This document shows positions 9,062 through 16,666 of a DNA stretch of 64,000 nt, piece after piece. Made by a program: the position numbers and the translations under genes. Below the pieces are notes generated by a model, which was given only the letters and a program-made list of their open reading frames with translations, searched no databases and had not been told where the DNA came from. The first letter of the stretch is position 1; each line of letters begins with the position of its first letter. Source of the stretch: DAOTWA01 sp963702935 (lineage in GTDB: Bacteria; Chloroflexota; Anaerolineae; Anaerolineales; Anaerolineaceae); NCBI GenBank assembly GCA_963702935.1, contig OY969772.1, forward strand, positions 1,550,001 through 1,614,000. The letters run 5' to 3'.

Positions 9062-9517
9062 TCATCCCTGCGGCGCAGCGTTGCCGGGGCCTGCGCCCTT
9101 CTCGGGTTGGGGCTTAGGCTGCTCCTGCCCTTCGTAGCCCCATGCGCGCCCCCAGCGCGGGTCTGGGCCGCCGTAGCCCCAATGACCGGGGCCGTGCCCG
9201 TAAGGGCCGGCGAAGCGCCGCCCGCCGCGGAAGATGCCGCCGATCAGCAAGAAGACCAGTAGCAAGAAGCCGAACCCCAGCAGTGGGGCGAAGGGGAAGA
9301 AGAACGGGAAGCCCCATCCCGGCCCGTATCCCCACGGCGCAACGCCGTAGTAGGGGACTGCCGGCGCCGTGGCTTGGCCGCTCGTGCCTGCCGTCAGCGC
9401 GGCGGCCTGGTAGCCCTGCGCAAAGCCGGCGCGGTACAGCGCCACGCCGCCCACTGCCAGCACAGCGACCAGCAGCAGGCTCAGTAAAAGCCTCCAAATA
9501 AAACCATGTCGAAACAT
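9062..9517 (-). CDS. Small membrane protein, Gly/Trp/Pro-rich
   Basis: 151 residues. A signal-anchor helix (about 8-30) is followed by a Gly/Pro/Tyr/Trp linker (YYGVAPWGYGPGWG), a second helix (about 78-96, LLGFGFLLLVFLLIGG) and a tail rich in Gly, Tyr, Trp, Arg and His. GGAGGT is placed a few bases before the ATG. Same strand as the two-component genes downstream; probably a membrane component expressed with them. No family assigned. Confidence 0.65.
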   Translation of the reverse strand: MFRHGFIWRLLLSLLLVAVLAVGGVALYRAGFAQGYQAAALTAGTSGQATAPAVPYYGVAPWGYGPGWGFPFFFPFAPLLGFGFLLLVFLLIGGIFRGGRRFAGPYGHGPGHWGYGGPDPRWGRAWGYEGQEQPKPQPEKGAGPGNAAPQG

Positions 9518-9645
9518 TGCCTACCTCCATAAGTCAAGAATTCATCTGGAGCGGCGCAGCGCCGCCCCGTTTGGCTATCCTGAGTATGCCAGGAGGCTGT
9601 GAAGAAATTATGAAAAGCCTGGGGAAAGGTTGTGAAATTCAGAAG

Positions 9646-9651
9646 TATAAT
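9646..9651 (+). promoter_or_regulatory. Candidate -10 box upstream of thrC
   Basis: TATAAT 35 bases before the thrC start codon (9687); no good -35 at the expected distance. Low confidence. Confidence 0.3.
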
Positions 9652-9686
9652 CGGGAGAACTAATTCCTATTCTAAGGTGAACCCCC

Positions 9687-10751
9687 ATGACCTACGCCGG
9701 CGTCCTCTCCCGCTACAGACCCTTATTGGATATCCCCGCCCATACCACCACCGTAACCCTCCTGGAAGGCGACACGCCCCTCATCCCCATGCCGCGCCTG
9801 GCCGAGGAGTTGGGCGGCGGCTTCGAGCTGTTCGTCAAGTTCGAGGGCATGAACCCCACCGGCTCCTTCAAGGATCGCGGCATGACCGTGGCCATCAGTG
9901 AGGCCGTGGGGCGTGGAGCGCGCGCGGTGATCTGCGCTTCCACGGGCAACACGGCCGCTTCCGCGGCGGCTTACGCGGCGCGCGCCGGGCTGCGCGCTAT
10001 CGTCATCATCCCCCAGGGCAAGGTGGCCGCCGGCAAGCTGGCCGGCGCGGTGGCCTATGGGGCCGAGGTGGTGCAGATCAACGGCTCTTTCGACGACGCC
10101 ATGCGCCTGGTGGTGGAGATCACCGACCGCTACCCCATCGCGCTGGTCAACTCACTCAACCCCTACCGGCTGGAGGGCCAGAAGACGGCCGCCTTCGAGG
10201 TCTGCGACACGCTGGGCGCCGCCCCCGACTGGCTGTGCCTGCCGGTGGGCAACGCCGGCAATATCACCTCCTACTGGATGGGCTTCACCCAATACGAGCG
10301 CTTGAAACAAACCGGGCTGCCGCAGATCCTGGGGGTGCAGGCGGAAGGCTCCGCGCCGCTGGTGCTGGGGCGCCCCGTGGATCACCCCGAGACGGTGGCC
10401 ACCGCCATCCGCATCGGGCGCCCCGCGCGCGGCGAGCAAGCCCTACAGGCCGCCGAGGAATCGCGCGGGCGCATCATCGCGGTGAGCGATGCGGCCATCC
10501 TGCTCATGCAGCGCCGCCTGGCAGCCAGCGGAGTGTGGGTGGAGCCGGCCTCCGCCGCCGGGCTGGCCGGGCTGGCCCAAGAGCTGGCCTCGGGCAGCCT
10601 GGACGTGAAGGGCAAGCGCGTGGTGGCCGTGTGTACCGGCCACGGCTTGAAGGACCCCGACATCATCACCAACGCCATGGCCCTGCCCAAAGTGCTCGAG
10701 CCGCAGCTTTCCGCCCTGGAAGACATCCTCCTGGGAGAGAAGGGGCGCTGA
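9687..10751 (+). CDS. thrC: Threonine synthase
   Basis: PLP enzyme converting O-phosphohomoserine to threonine, last step of threonine synthesis. 354 residues, the usual length of the short class. The PLP lysine is Lys62 in NPTGSFKDRGM; ASTGNTAASAAAYAARAG binds the phosphate and the carboxylate, and the PLP-phosphate loop is PVGNAGNITSYW. Ends in a TGHGLKDPD segment typical of threonine synthases. AAGGTGA lies just before the ATG. thrB follows after 4 bases, confirming the assignment over other fold-II PLP enzymes. Confidence 0.96.
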   Translation: MTYAGVLSRYRPLLDIPAHTTTVTLLEGDTPLIPMPRLAEELGGGFELFVKFEGMNPTGSFKDRGMTVAISEAVGRGARAVICASTGNTAASAAAYAARAGLRAIVIIPQGKVAAGKLAGAVAYGAEVVQINGSFDDAMRLVVEITDRYPIALVNSLNPYRLEGQKTAAFEVCDTLGAAPDWLCLPVGNAGNITSYWMGFTQYERLKQTGLPQILGVQAEGSAPLVLGRPVDHPETVATAIRIGRPARGEQALQAAEESRGRIIAVSDAAILLMQRRLAASGVWVEPASAAGLAGLAQELASGSLDVKGKRVVAVCTGHGLKDPDIITNAMALPKVLEPQLSALEDILLGEKGR

Positions 10752-10755
10752 GCCG

Positions 10756-11670
10756 ATGGCCGCAGTCCTCACCGTTCACGTCCCGGCTACCTCGGCGAAC
10801 CTGGGACCCGGCTTCGACTGCCTGGCGCTGGCCCTGGATCTGTGGAACCGGGCTTCCTTCTCCCTGGAAGGAGAGGGCCTGCGCGCCCAGGTCAGCGGCG
10901 AAGGGCAGGGGAAGCTGCCTGAGGACGCGCGCAACCTCATCCTGCAAGCCGCGCTGCGCTTCTACCAGGAGCAGGGCGCGCCCGCTCCCGCCGCTTTGCG
11001 GGTCGAGTGCGACAATCGCATCCCGCTCGGCTCGGGGCTGGGCTCCAGCGCGGCGGCCGTGCTCAGCGGGCTGCTGGGCGCTAACGCCTTATTAGGAGGG
11101 CCGGCGGGCACGGACGAGATCCTGCGCCTGGCCTGCGAGCTGGAAGGCCACGCCGACAACGCCGCTGCCGCCCTGCTGGGCGGGCTGGCGCTGGTCACCG
11201 GCGGCGAAGAGGGCCTCCTGGCGCACGGCTACCCACCGGCGCGCCTGCAAGTGGCCGTGGCCGTCCCGGAGATCGACCTGCCCACGCGCGCCGCCCGCGC
11301 TGCGCTGCCCACTCAGGTGCCCCTGGCGGACGCCATCTTCAACCTGGGCCGCGCGCCCTTCGTCATCGAGGCGCTGCGCTCCGGCGAGCTGGCCCTGTTG
11401 GGCGCCGCCATGCAGGATCGCCTGCACCAGCCGCAGCGTCTGAAGCTCATTCCCGGCGCGCCGGCAGCCATCGCCGCCGCCCGCCAGGCCGGCGCAGCCG
11501 GTGTAGCCCTCTCCGGCGCAGGCCCCAGCGTGATCGCCTTCTCGCAGGGCGATCCCCAGGCGATCGTGGAAGCCATGCAGGCGGCGTTCGAAGCCGCCGG
11601 CCTCCCCACGCGCGGGTTAATCCTGGCGACCAGCCCGCAAGGCGCCTGGGTAGAGCGGAGCGCTCCATGA
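10756..11670 (+). CDS. thrB: Homoserine kinase
   Basis: GHMP kinase phosphorylating homoserine to give the ThrC substrate. 304 residues. Motif 1 is VPATSANLGPGFDCLALAL at the N-terminus, the ATP loop is PLGSGLGSSAAAVLSG (about residues 90-105), and motif 3 is GVALSGAGPSVIAF near residue 250. Tightly coupled with thrC (4-base gap) and overlapping the next gene by ATGA. Confidence 0.96.
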   Translation: MAAVLTVHVPATSANLGPGFDCLALALDLWNRASFSLEGEGLRAQVSGEGQGKLPEDARNLILQAALRFYQEQGAPAPAALRVECDNRIPLGSGLGSSAAAVLSGLLGANALLGGPAGTDEILRLACELEGHADNAAAALLGGLALVTGGEEGLLAHGYPPARLQVAVAVPEIDLPTRAARAALPTQVPLADAIFNLGRAPFVIEALRSGELALLGAAMQDRLHQPQRLKLIPGAPAAIAAARQAGAAGVALSGAGPSVIAFSQGDPQAIVEAMQAAFEAAGLPTRGLILATSPQGAWVERSAP

Positions 11671-12638
11671 CGCCCCCCCAAACCGTCATCGGCATCGACC
11701 TGGGCGGCACGAACGTGCGCGCCGGGATTCTGGATCGCTCCGGGAAGCTGCTGGGCTGGGCCGAGACCCCCATCGAAGCCGCGCGCGGCCCGCAGGCCGG
11801 GCTGGAGCGCACCGCCGGACTGGTCGAGCAAGTGCGCCAGGCCGCCGGGGCGGTGGAGCTGCTCGGCATCGGCATCGGCTCGACCGGTCCGGTGGACCGT
11901 GAGAAAGGCGCCATTCAGAACCCCTACACTCTGCCCACCTGGGAAGACGTGGACATCGTCTCCCCCCTGGCGCAGCGCTTCGGCGTGCCGGTCACCATCG
12001 AGAACGACGCCGACGCTGCCGCCCTGGGCGAATATTGGATGGGCGCCGGGCGAGGGGCCAGCCGGTTGTACATGGTCACGCTGGGCACCGGCGTGGGCAC
12101 AGCCTTCATCTGCGACGGCTTGCTCTACCGCGGCGCCAACGGCGTTCACCTGGAGGGCGGGCACATGCTGCTCGACCCATCCGGCCCGGAATGCTACTGC
12201 GGCGGGCGCGGCTGCCTGGAAAGCCTGGCCTCCGGCCCTGCCATCGCCCAGTACGCCCGCGAGCAGGCCCGCCAGCGCTCCACCCGGCTGCGCGATCTCG
12301 TCCAGGGCGACCTGGAGCGCATCGACGCGCGCCTGGTCTCGCAGGCCGCCGCGGACGGAGACCCGCTGGCGCGCGAAGCGATGGAGCGGGCCGCTTATTA
12401 CCTGGGCCTGGGCCTGGTCAACCTCATCCATTTGTTCTTCCCAGACGTGATCGTGCTGGGCGGCGGGGGGATGAAGAGCTACCCGTTGTTCAAGCCCACC
12501 CTGGATGCCCTTATCCAACGTCACGCCGTGATGATGCCCGCCGATCAGGTGCGCCTCGAGCTGGCCCGCCTGGATCAGCGCGCGGGCGTCGTCGGCGCCG
12601 GCTATGCTATTTTGGAAATAGTGGGGAGGGGACAGTAG
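11667..12638 (+). CDS. ROK-family sugar kinase (glucokinase-like)
   Basis: 323 residues. The actin-like ATP-binding start is GIDLGGTNVRAGILD, and IENDADAAALGEYW carries the catalytic Asp. The ROK zinc site is EGGHMLLDPSG followed by CYCGGRGCLES. The phosphate 2 motif is VTLGTGVGTAFI. No N-terminal helix-turn-helix, so an enzyme rather than a repressor. It overlaps thrB by 4 bases, so it is translated with the threonine genes, an odd pairing for a sugar kinase. Substrate probably glucose or a related hexose, by family. Confidence 0.9.
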   Translation: MTPPQTVIGIDLGGTNVRAGILDRSGKLLGWAETPIEAARGPQAGLERTAGLVEQVRQAAGAVELLGIGIGSTGPVDREKGAIQNPYTLPTWEDVDIVSPLAQRFGVPVTIENDADAAALGEYWMGAGRGASRLYMVTLGTGVGTAFICDGLLYRGANGVHLEGGHMLLDPSGPECYCGGRGCLESLASGPAIAQYAREQARQRSTRLRDLVQGDLERIDARLVSQAAADGDPLAREAMERAAYYLGLGLVNLIHLFFPDVIVLGGGGMKSYPLFKPTLDALIQRHAVMMPADQVRLELARLDQRAGVVGAGYAILEIVGRGQ

Positions 12639-12639
12639 T

Positions 12640-12957
12640 CAGTGAGCAGTATTCAGTGGTCAGTGGTCAGTATTCAGAGATTAGTACACAGTGGGCCGCG
12701 ATCAGTATACAGTAGACATTCTGACAACTGCCCACTGACCACCGGCCCCTAAACACTCAACGACCGGCCTTGCGAAGGTTTGGCTTTACGGGAAGCTCAC
12801 CTTCGCAAGACGCGCGCCCCTGTCACGCCCACCTTCGCAAGGCTTAGCAGTGGTCGGCATCGGCTGACCACTGCCCACGGCCTACTGATTACTGATCACT
12901 GAATACTGACCACTGAATACTGACCACTGATCACTGCCCACTGAATACTGCCCACCA
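12640..12957. repeat. Inverted pair of heptamer-like repeat arrays (CAGTGGT/ATTCAGT)
   Basis: Non-coding 320-base gap. The left arm (12640-12718) reads CAGTATTCAGTGGTCAGTGG and variants. The right arm (12850-12957) carries the same words as reverse complement (CCACTGAATACTGACCACTG). A P-family palindromic element (12767-12845) sits in the centre. The whole forms one large imperfect inverted repeat. Confidence 0.75.
12767..12845. repeat. Palindromic element P2 (AGCCTTGCGAAGG family)
   Basis: Left end GCCTTGCGAAGGTT at 12767-12780; right-oriented ends at 12796-12810 (ACCTTCGCAAG) and 12829-12845 (CCACCTTCGCAAGGCTT). About 79 bases, the same size class as the copies at 33696 and 46829. Confidence 0.7.
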
Positions 12958-12961
12958 GCTC

Positions 12962-13720
12962 TTACCCCAGCTTCGTGCCGCACTCCGCGCAGAACTTGGC
13001 CCCCTTGGCCTCCGCGCCGCAGTTAGGGCAATGGGTCAACGCCGGAGCCTGCTCGATCTTCGCGCCGCAGTTGGGGCAGAACCTGGCGCCGTGGGTCTCC
13101 GTGCCGCACTGCGGGCAACGTTGTGCTTCCGGCTGCTGCATGGGGCTGCCGCACTCCGGGCAGAACTTCGTGCCGGGGGCAGCCAGGGTGCCGTCCGTAG
13201 GGCAGCGCGCCATCTGCGTGGAAGCCTGCGCGGCGGCCTTGGCGGCCTGCCCGGCCTGCTCGATCACATTGCCCAATCCGAAGGCGCTCGCCAGCCCTTT
13301 CAAGGCCGCGCCGGCCTGCTCCCCGCGCGCTTCGGCGATCTCATTGGTGCGCGGGCTGTCCTCCTGGCAGGTGCCAGACTGCGTGTCGAAGTCCGAGAGG
13401 CACACGATGCGGCTGCAAGTGGGGCACTCGCGGAAATGCACCTGCGCCTGCTTCCAGGCGGCTTCGACCTGCGCCGGGGTCATCTTGTAGCTGTAACGCG
13501 GGTCTTCTCCCGTCACGCTGTTGGCCACGCTGTTGCCTACCAGGGGCACCTTGCGCAGCAGCCCGCCCATCGCCGACCGCCCCAGGTCTTGCGTCACCGT
13601 ATTGGCCAGGTCTGGCTGGCTGCGGAATTCCCGCCCGCAGGAGTCGCAATAAAAGACCGCGTACGGCCCCGCGCCATCATTGCGAACATCATAGTTGGGC
13701 ATACGTGAGAATGTTGCCAT
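12962..13720 (-). CDS. Multi-zinc-ribbon protein
   Basis: 252 residues. An N-terminal CxxC ribbon (FYCDSCGREF), a second Cys pair (CPTCSRIVC), an Ala-rich helical middle, then three C-terminal ribbons with CPxCG knuckles (KFCPECGSPM, RCPQCGTE...RFCPNCGAKI, HCPNCGAE...KFCAECGTKL). This is the double zinc ribbon architecture seen in many small structural or scaffold proteins; no catalytic domain is visible. AAGGAG stands seven bases before the ATG. It is flanked on both sides by heptamer arrays, with a lipoprotein gene upstream on the same strand. Role unknown, probably protein or nucleic-acid binding. Confidence 0.8.
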   Translation of the reverse strand: MATFSRMPNYDVRNDGAGPYAVFYCDSCGREFRSQPDLANTVTQDLGRSAMGGLLRKVPLVGNSVANSVTGEDPRYSYKMTPAQVEAAWKQAQVHFRECPTCSRIVCLSDFDTQSGTCQEDSPRTNEIAEARGEQAGAALKGLASAFGLGNVIEQAGQAAKAAAQASTQMARCPTDGTLAAPGTKFCPECGSPMQQPEAQRCPQCGTETHGARFCPNCGAKIEQAPALTHCPNCGAEAKGAKFCAECGTKLG

Positions 13721-13823
13721 GGGTCACTCCTTGTTCAATGGGTTTGCAGAGAATGTCCTTATGGCAATTTATACCGATGTTTGGGCGCCTGTCAAGCAAA
13801 AAACGGGGACAATTCACATGGTA

Positions 13824-14345
13824 TCAATTTGACGGGCTGGTCGTATTCCAGATGAGCCAGGGAGAATCTTTGTCGTTCCTGACCAGATAAAAATACTGGG
13901 TCAAATTTCCCTCGTTATAGGGAACTTTGGTATTGTCGTAATCCACGCTGTACTGGGCGAAAACCGCGATCATGTTTTGAGAGATGTATTCGTCAGACCA
14001 CCCCAGGCTTTGCGCCAGATCGCTCCCCGAATACATTTCCTTGATGCGCTGTGTTTCCTCATCCGCAACCTCGACCTTCCCGATGCTCAGGCTGATGACG
14101 CCGAGGTCGCCGGGCTTTTCAAAGGTTGGGGTGAAATTTTGATCGTTTTTTTCGGCAGGCCATAACGTGGACTTCCAGGCCTCGTAATCGTTGTTCTTTT
14201 TGGCTTCGAGATAAGTCTCGACCACGTTGGCGGCGTCGCTGCGCGCGTTGCGCGGGCTGCAAGCGGCGATTCCCCCCACCAGCAGGATACTCGCCAGGAT
14301 CACCCAAAACGCCCTGACGCCAGGATGCTTTGCTTGGATATTCAA
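13824..14345 (-). CDS. Lipoprotein of unknown function (DUF4878-like size and layout)
   Basis: 173 residues. Signal peptide with lipobox GGIAAC (Cys about 29), then a small NTF2/DUF4878-like domain starting ANVVETYLEAKKNNDYEAWKS, a pattern of lipid-anchored cystatin/NTF2-like proteins. The start is uncertain: the frame opens at TTG 14345, and a GAGGAAGG sequence lies about 16 bases upstream. Heptamer repeats begin 24 bases upstream of the start. Function not known. Confidence 0.65.
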   Translation of the reverse strand: MNIQAKHPGVRAFWVILASILLVGGIAACSPRNARSDAANVVETYLEAKKNNDYEAWKSTLWPAEKNDQNFTPTFEKPGDLGVISLSIGKVEVADEETQRIKEMYSGSDLAQSLGWSDEYISQNMIAVFAQYSVDYDNTKVPYNEGNLTQYFYLVRNDKDSPWLIWNTTSPSN

Positions 14346-14368
14346 GATGTTCTGAAACCTTCCTCTCG

Positions 14369-14628
14369 TTGTATTCAGTAGACAGTATTCGGTAAACAGT
14401 ATTCAGTAGACAGTATTCAGTGGTCAGCACACCATTCTATCCACCGGCCACCGGCCACTGCCCACTGACCACCGGCCACCGGCCACCGGCCACTGCCCAC
14501 TGACCACCGGCCACCGGCCACTGCCCACTGACCACCGGCCACCGGCCACCGGCCACTGCCCACTGACCACCGACCACTGCCCACCGACCACTGCCCACTG
14601 CCCACTGATCACCGGCCACTGATCCCTA
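14369..14628. repeat. Heptamer repeat array (CAGTATTCAGTAGA, then CCACCGGCCACTGCC)
   Basis: About 260 bases of repeating 7-base words. The left third (14369-14428) is in one orientation, the rest (CACTGACCACCGGCCACCGG type) in the other. In three frames it spells Gly-Gln-Trp-Ser/Gly-Arg-Trp repeats, which are artefacts and not proteins. Same family as 12640-12957. Confidence 0.8.
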
Positions 14629-14638
14629 ACTTACAGAA

Positions 14639-14998
14639 TCATTTACGCTGCACCCACCACTCGGTGAACTCGCTGCAGCGGCCTTCCGGGTCGAATTTGA
14701 TCAACCACAGGTTGGCGAATTCCCGCTGCGCCTCCAGGTAGAGCGTCCAGCCGCGCACCACCCCCAGGTCGTCTGAAGCGCTGAGCACCAGGTAGTGAAA
14801 CCGGAAAGTGCCCGGCTCGTCCTTGCGCTCCAGCCAGTTCGCGACGATCGTTGCGCGTCCCTTCCAGGGCTCGTCGAAGGGGCCGGTGTAATAGGCGGCT
14901 TCCTCACTGAAGAGCTGCCCGATCGCTTGGGGATCGTTGCTGTTCCAGGCTTGCAGATAGCCTTCCACCCAGGTCTTTACTTGATCCACATCTACCAT
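14639..14998 (-). CDS. NTF2/SnoaL-like protein
   Basis: 119 residues with the cone-shaped alpha+beta fold signature: VKTWVEGYLQAWNSNDPQAI, then YTGPFDEPWKGRATIVANWL, then a C-terminal beta sheet ending FTEWWVQRK. Cytoplasmic. ATG 14998 follows AAGGAT by a few bases. Typical of small-molecule-binding or hydrolase/isomerase-like members; no catalytic residue can be claimed. Stand-alone between the heptamer array and the next operon. Confidence 0.8.
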   Translation of the reverse strand: MVDVDQVKTWVEGYLQAWNSNDPQAIGQLFSEEAAYYTGPFDEPWKGRATIVANWLERKDEPGTFRFHYLVLSASDDLGVVRGWTLYLEAQREFANLWLIKFDPEGRCSEFTEWWVQRK

Positions 14999-15126
14999 CT
15001 TACGATCCTTACCCGGTCTGATAGACGATCAGATCGTCCGGAGAATAGTACTATGCACAGTATAGGCATTTCTGCCTGCGCGTAAAGACCCAGTTCTGGG
15101 AAAAGCGCTCTATTTTCCGCTCCACC

Positions 15127-16662
15127 TCACGGACGAGCCTGCTGGGAAGAAACTTGCAGGCGGTAGAGCGGCCCTACCGGTAGGGCCTCGATATCCTCCG
15201 GGAGGCCGGTTGGCACGGAGTCCACATAGATGGAGCGGGAGCCAATCTCCTGCTCGATCAGCTTCTCCATGGCATCTGGCGGGATCAGAAAACGGTTGAT
15301 GGCCTGCACGTCCGGGCGTTGGCCTTCCACCAATTGCAGGTATTGGAGGACGGGCACGACCTCCCAATACCCAAACACCAGCGAGCCGGGCGCGGCCTGC
15401 GCCAGGATCGTTTCGCCCTGCTTGCGGGTGCTGGTATCCCCCGAAAGGCTCACCAGCGGCCAGTTCCAGGCCAGCGCGAAGCCTACCGCGCCTACCAGGA
15501 TGGCCGAGAGCAACAGGCGGCCCCACCCTTCGCGCCAGCCCTGCCAGGAGCGCAGTTGTGCCGGGTGCAATTCGCCCGCCCACCCCAGGATTTCCTGGAA
15601 GCCCACGCCCATCCACACCGCCCACACCAGGTAGGCCGGCAGGAACATCAGCTCTTTATCCGCCACCTGATAATTGACGAAGAAGATGACGTGGCCCAGG
15701 AACAGCAGAAGCAGCAGGCCGCCCGCCTTCCAATTGCGCTTGAAGACCACCCACAGCCCCAGCAGGCCGGGCCCCACGCCAATGGCGAAGAAGGCGCCCG
15801 TCAGCGAGCCGCAAAAGTGCAGGAATTCCCCCCAGGCTGCCGCCAGGGGATAGGCGAACATGGCCCCGGCAAAGGAGCGCCCGGTCACCAGCCATTCCAG
15901 ACCGGCCAGCGAGGCCAGGTTCACCGGGTGGAAGATGCCGCTGGCGTCGTAAAGGCCGGCGTAATCGAAGGCCGGGTGAGCCAGGGATCGCAACGGGAGA
16001 TAGAGGTAGAAGCTGAGGCCCAGGGCTGCGCCCCCACCGGCGGCCAGGAACGCCTTCCAGCTCAAGACGCGGCGCGGATGGGAAGCCAGCAGGTAAAAAG
16101 CGATTCCCGGCAGCATCAGCACGGTAGCCATGTGGTGGCTCAGCCCCAGGCCAATGCCCAGCCCCACCAGGGCCAGGCGCTTGAAATCCGGCTTTTCTGG
16201 CCAGCGCAACAGCGCCAGCAGCAGGCCCGCCATCAGGGCCGTTTGCAAGGTGTATACCTCGGCGATGAGCGCCTGCGACCAGAAGAATTTGGAGAAGGCC
16301 AGCAGCCCCAACGCGGAGAGCCTGGCGAAGGCGCCCACTCCCAGCCGGCGCAGGAGGCGCTCGCCCAGGGCCAGGGTCAGCGCGCCGGCCAGGGCCGAGA
16401 GCAGGTTCATGCGGTAGCCCACGTCGCCCAGTGGCAGGTGAGACCACAGAAAGCCCAACACCAGATACAACGGGTAACCGGTGGCGCGGGTAATCCCTCC
16501 CGTGGCAGCCGCGGTGGTCAGCTCGGCGCTGTCGAGGTTGTAGATGGTAGGCGCCAGCGTCAGCAGGTAGACCAGGAAGGGCAGCCCAAAGGCCGCCAGA
16601 GCAGGCCCATCCAACCAGCCAATGCGCACCTTCCACGAGGCCACCGGGAGAGCCACGTTCAT
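15127..16662 (-). CDS. DUF2723-family polytopic membrane protein (protein O-glycosyltransferase-like)
   Basis: 511 residues from ATG 16662. The frame extends upstream to 16839, but that part overlaps the previous gene and lacks family sequence. About 10-12 helices. The N-terminal motif LAPTIYNLDSAELTTAAATGGITRATGYPLY is the DUF2723 signature with its acidic pair in the first loop (key residues Asp and Glu in LDSAEL), as in GT-C type transferases. A soluble C-terminal part (from about residue 420) contains LVFGYWEVVPVLQYLQ. Start lies 4 bases after the stop of the beta-helix protein. It probably transfers a lipid-linked sugar to exported proteins, by analogy. Confidence 0.85.
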   Translation of the reverse strand: MNVALPVASWKVRIGWLDGPALAAFGLPFLVYLLTLAPTIYNLDSAELTTAAATGGITRATGYPLYLVLGFLWSHLPLGDVGYRMNLLSALAGALTLALGERLLRRLGVGAFARLSALGLLAFSKFFWSQALIAEVYTLQTALMAGLLLALLRWPEKPDFKRLALVGLGIGLGLSHHMATVLMLPGIAFYLLASHPRRVLSWKAFLAAGGGAALGLSFYLYLPLRSLAHPAFDYAGLYDASGIFHPVNLASLAGLEWLVTGRSFAGAMFAYPLAAAWGEFLHFCGSLTGAFFAIGVGPGLLGLWVVFKRNWKAGGLLLLLFLGHVIFFVNYQVADKELMFLPAYLVWAVWMGVGFQEILGWAGELHPAQLRSWQGWREGWGRLLLSAILVGAVGFALAWNWPLVSLSGDTSTRKQGETILAQAAPGSLVFGYWEVVPVLQYLQLVEGQRPDVQAINRFLIPPDAMEKLIEQEIGSRSIYVDSVPTGLPEDIEALPVGPLYRLQVSSQQARP

Positions 16663-16666
16663 ACCC

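Noticed and set aside
14417..14619. Open frames with Gly-Gln-Trp-Ser/Gly-Arg-Trp repeats
   Set aside because: Translation of heptamer DNA repeats in all three frames; no start signal or domain.
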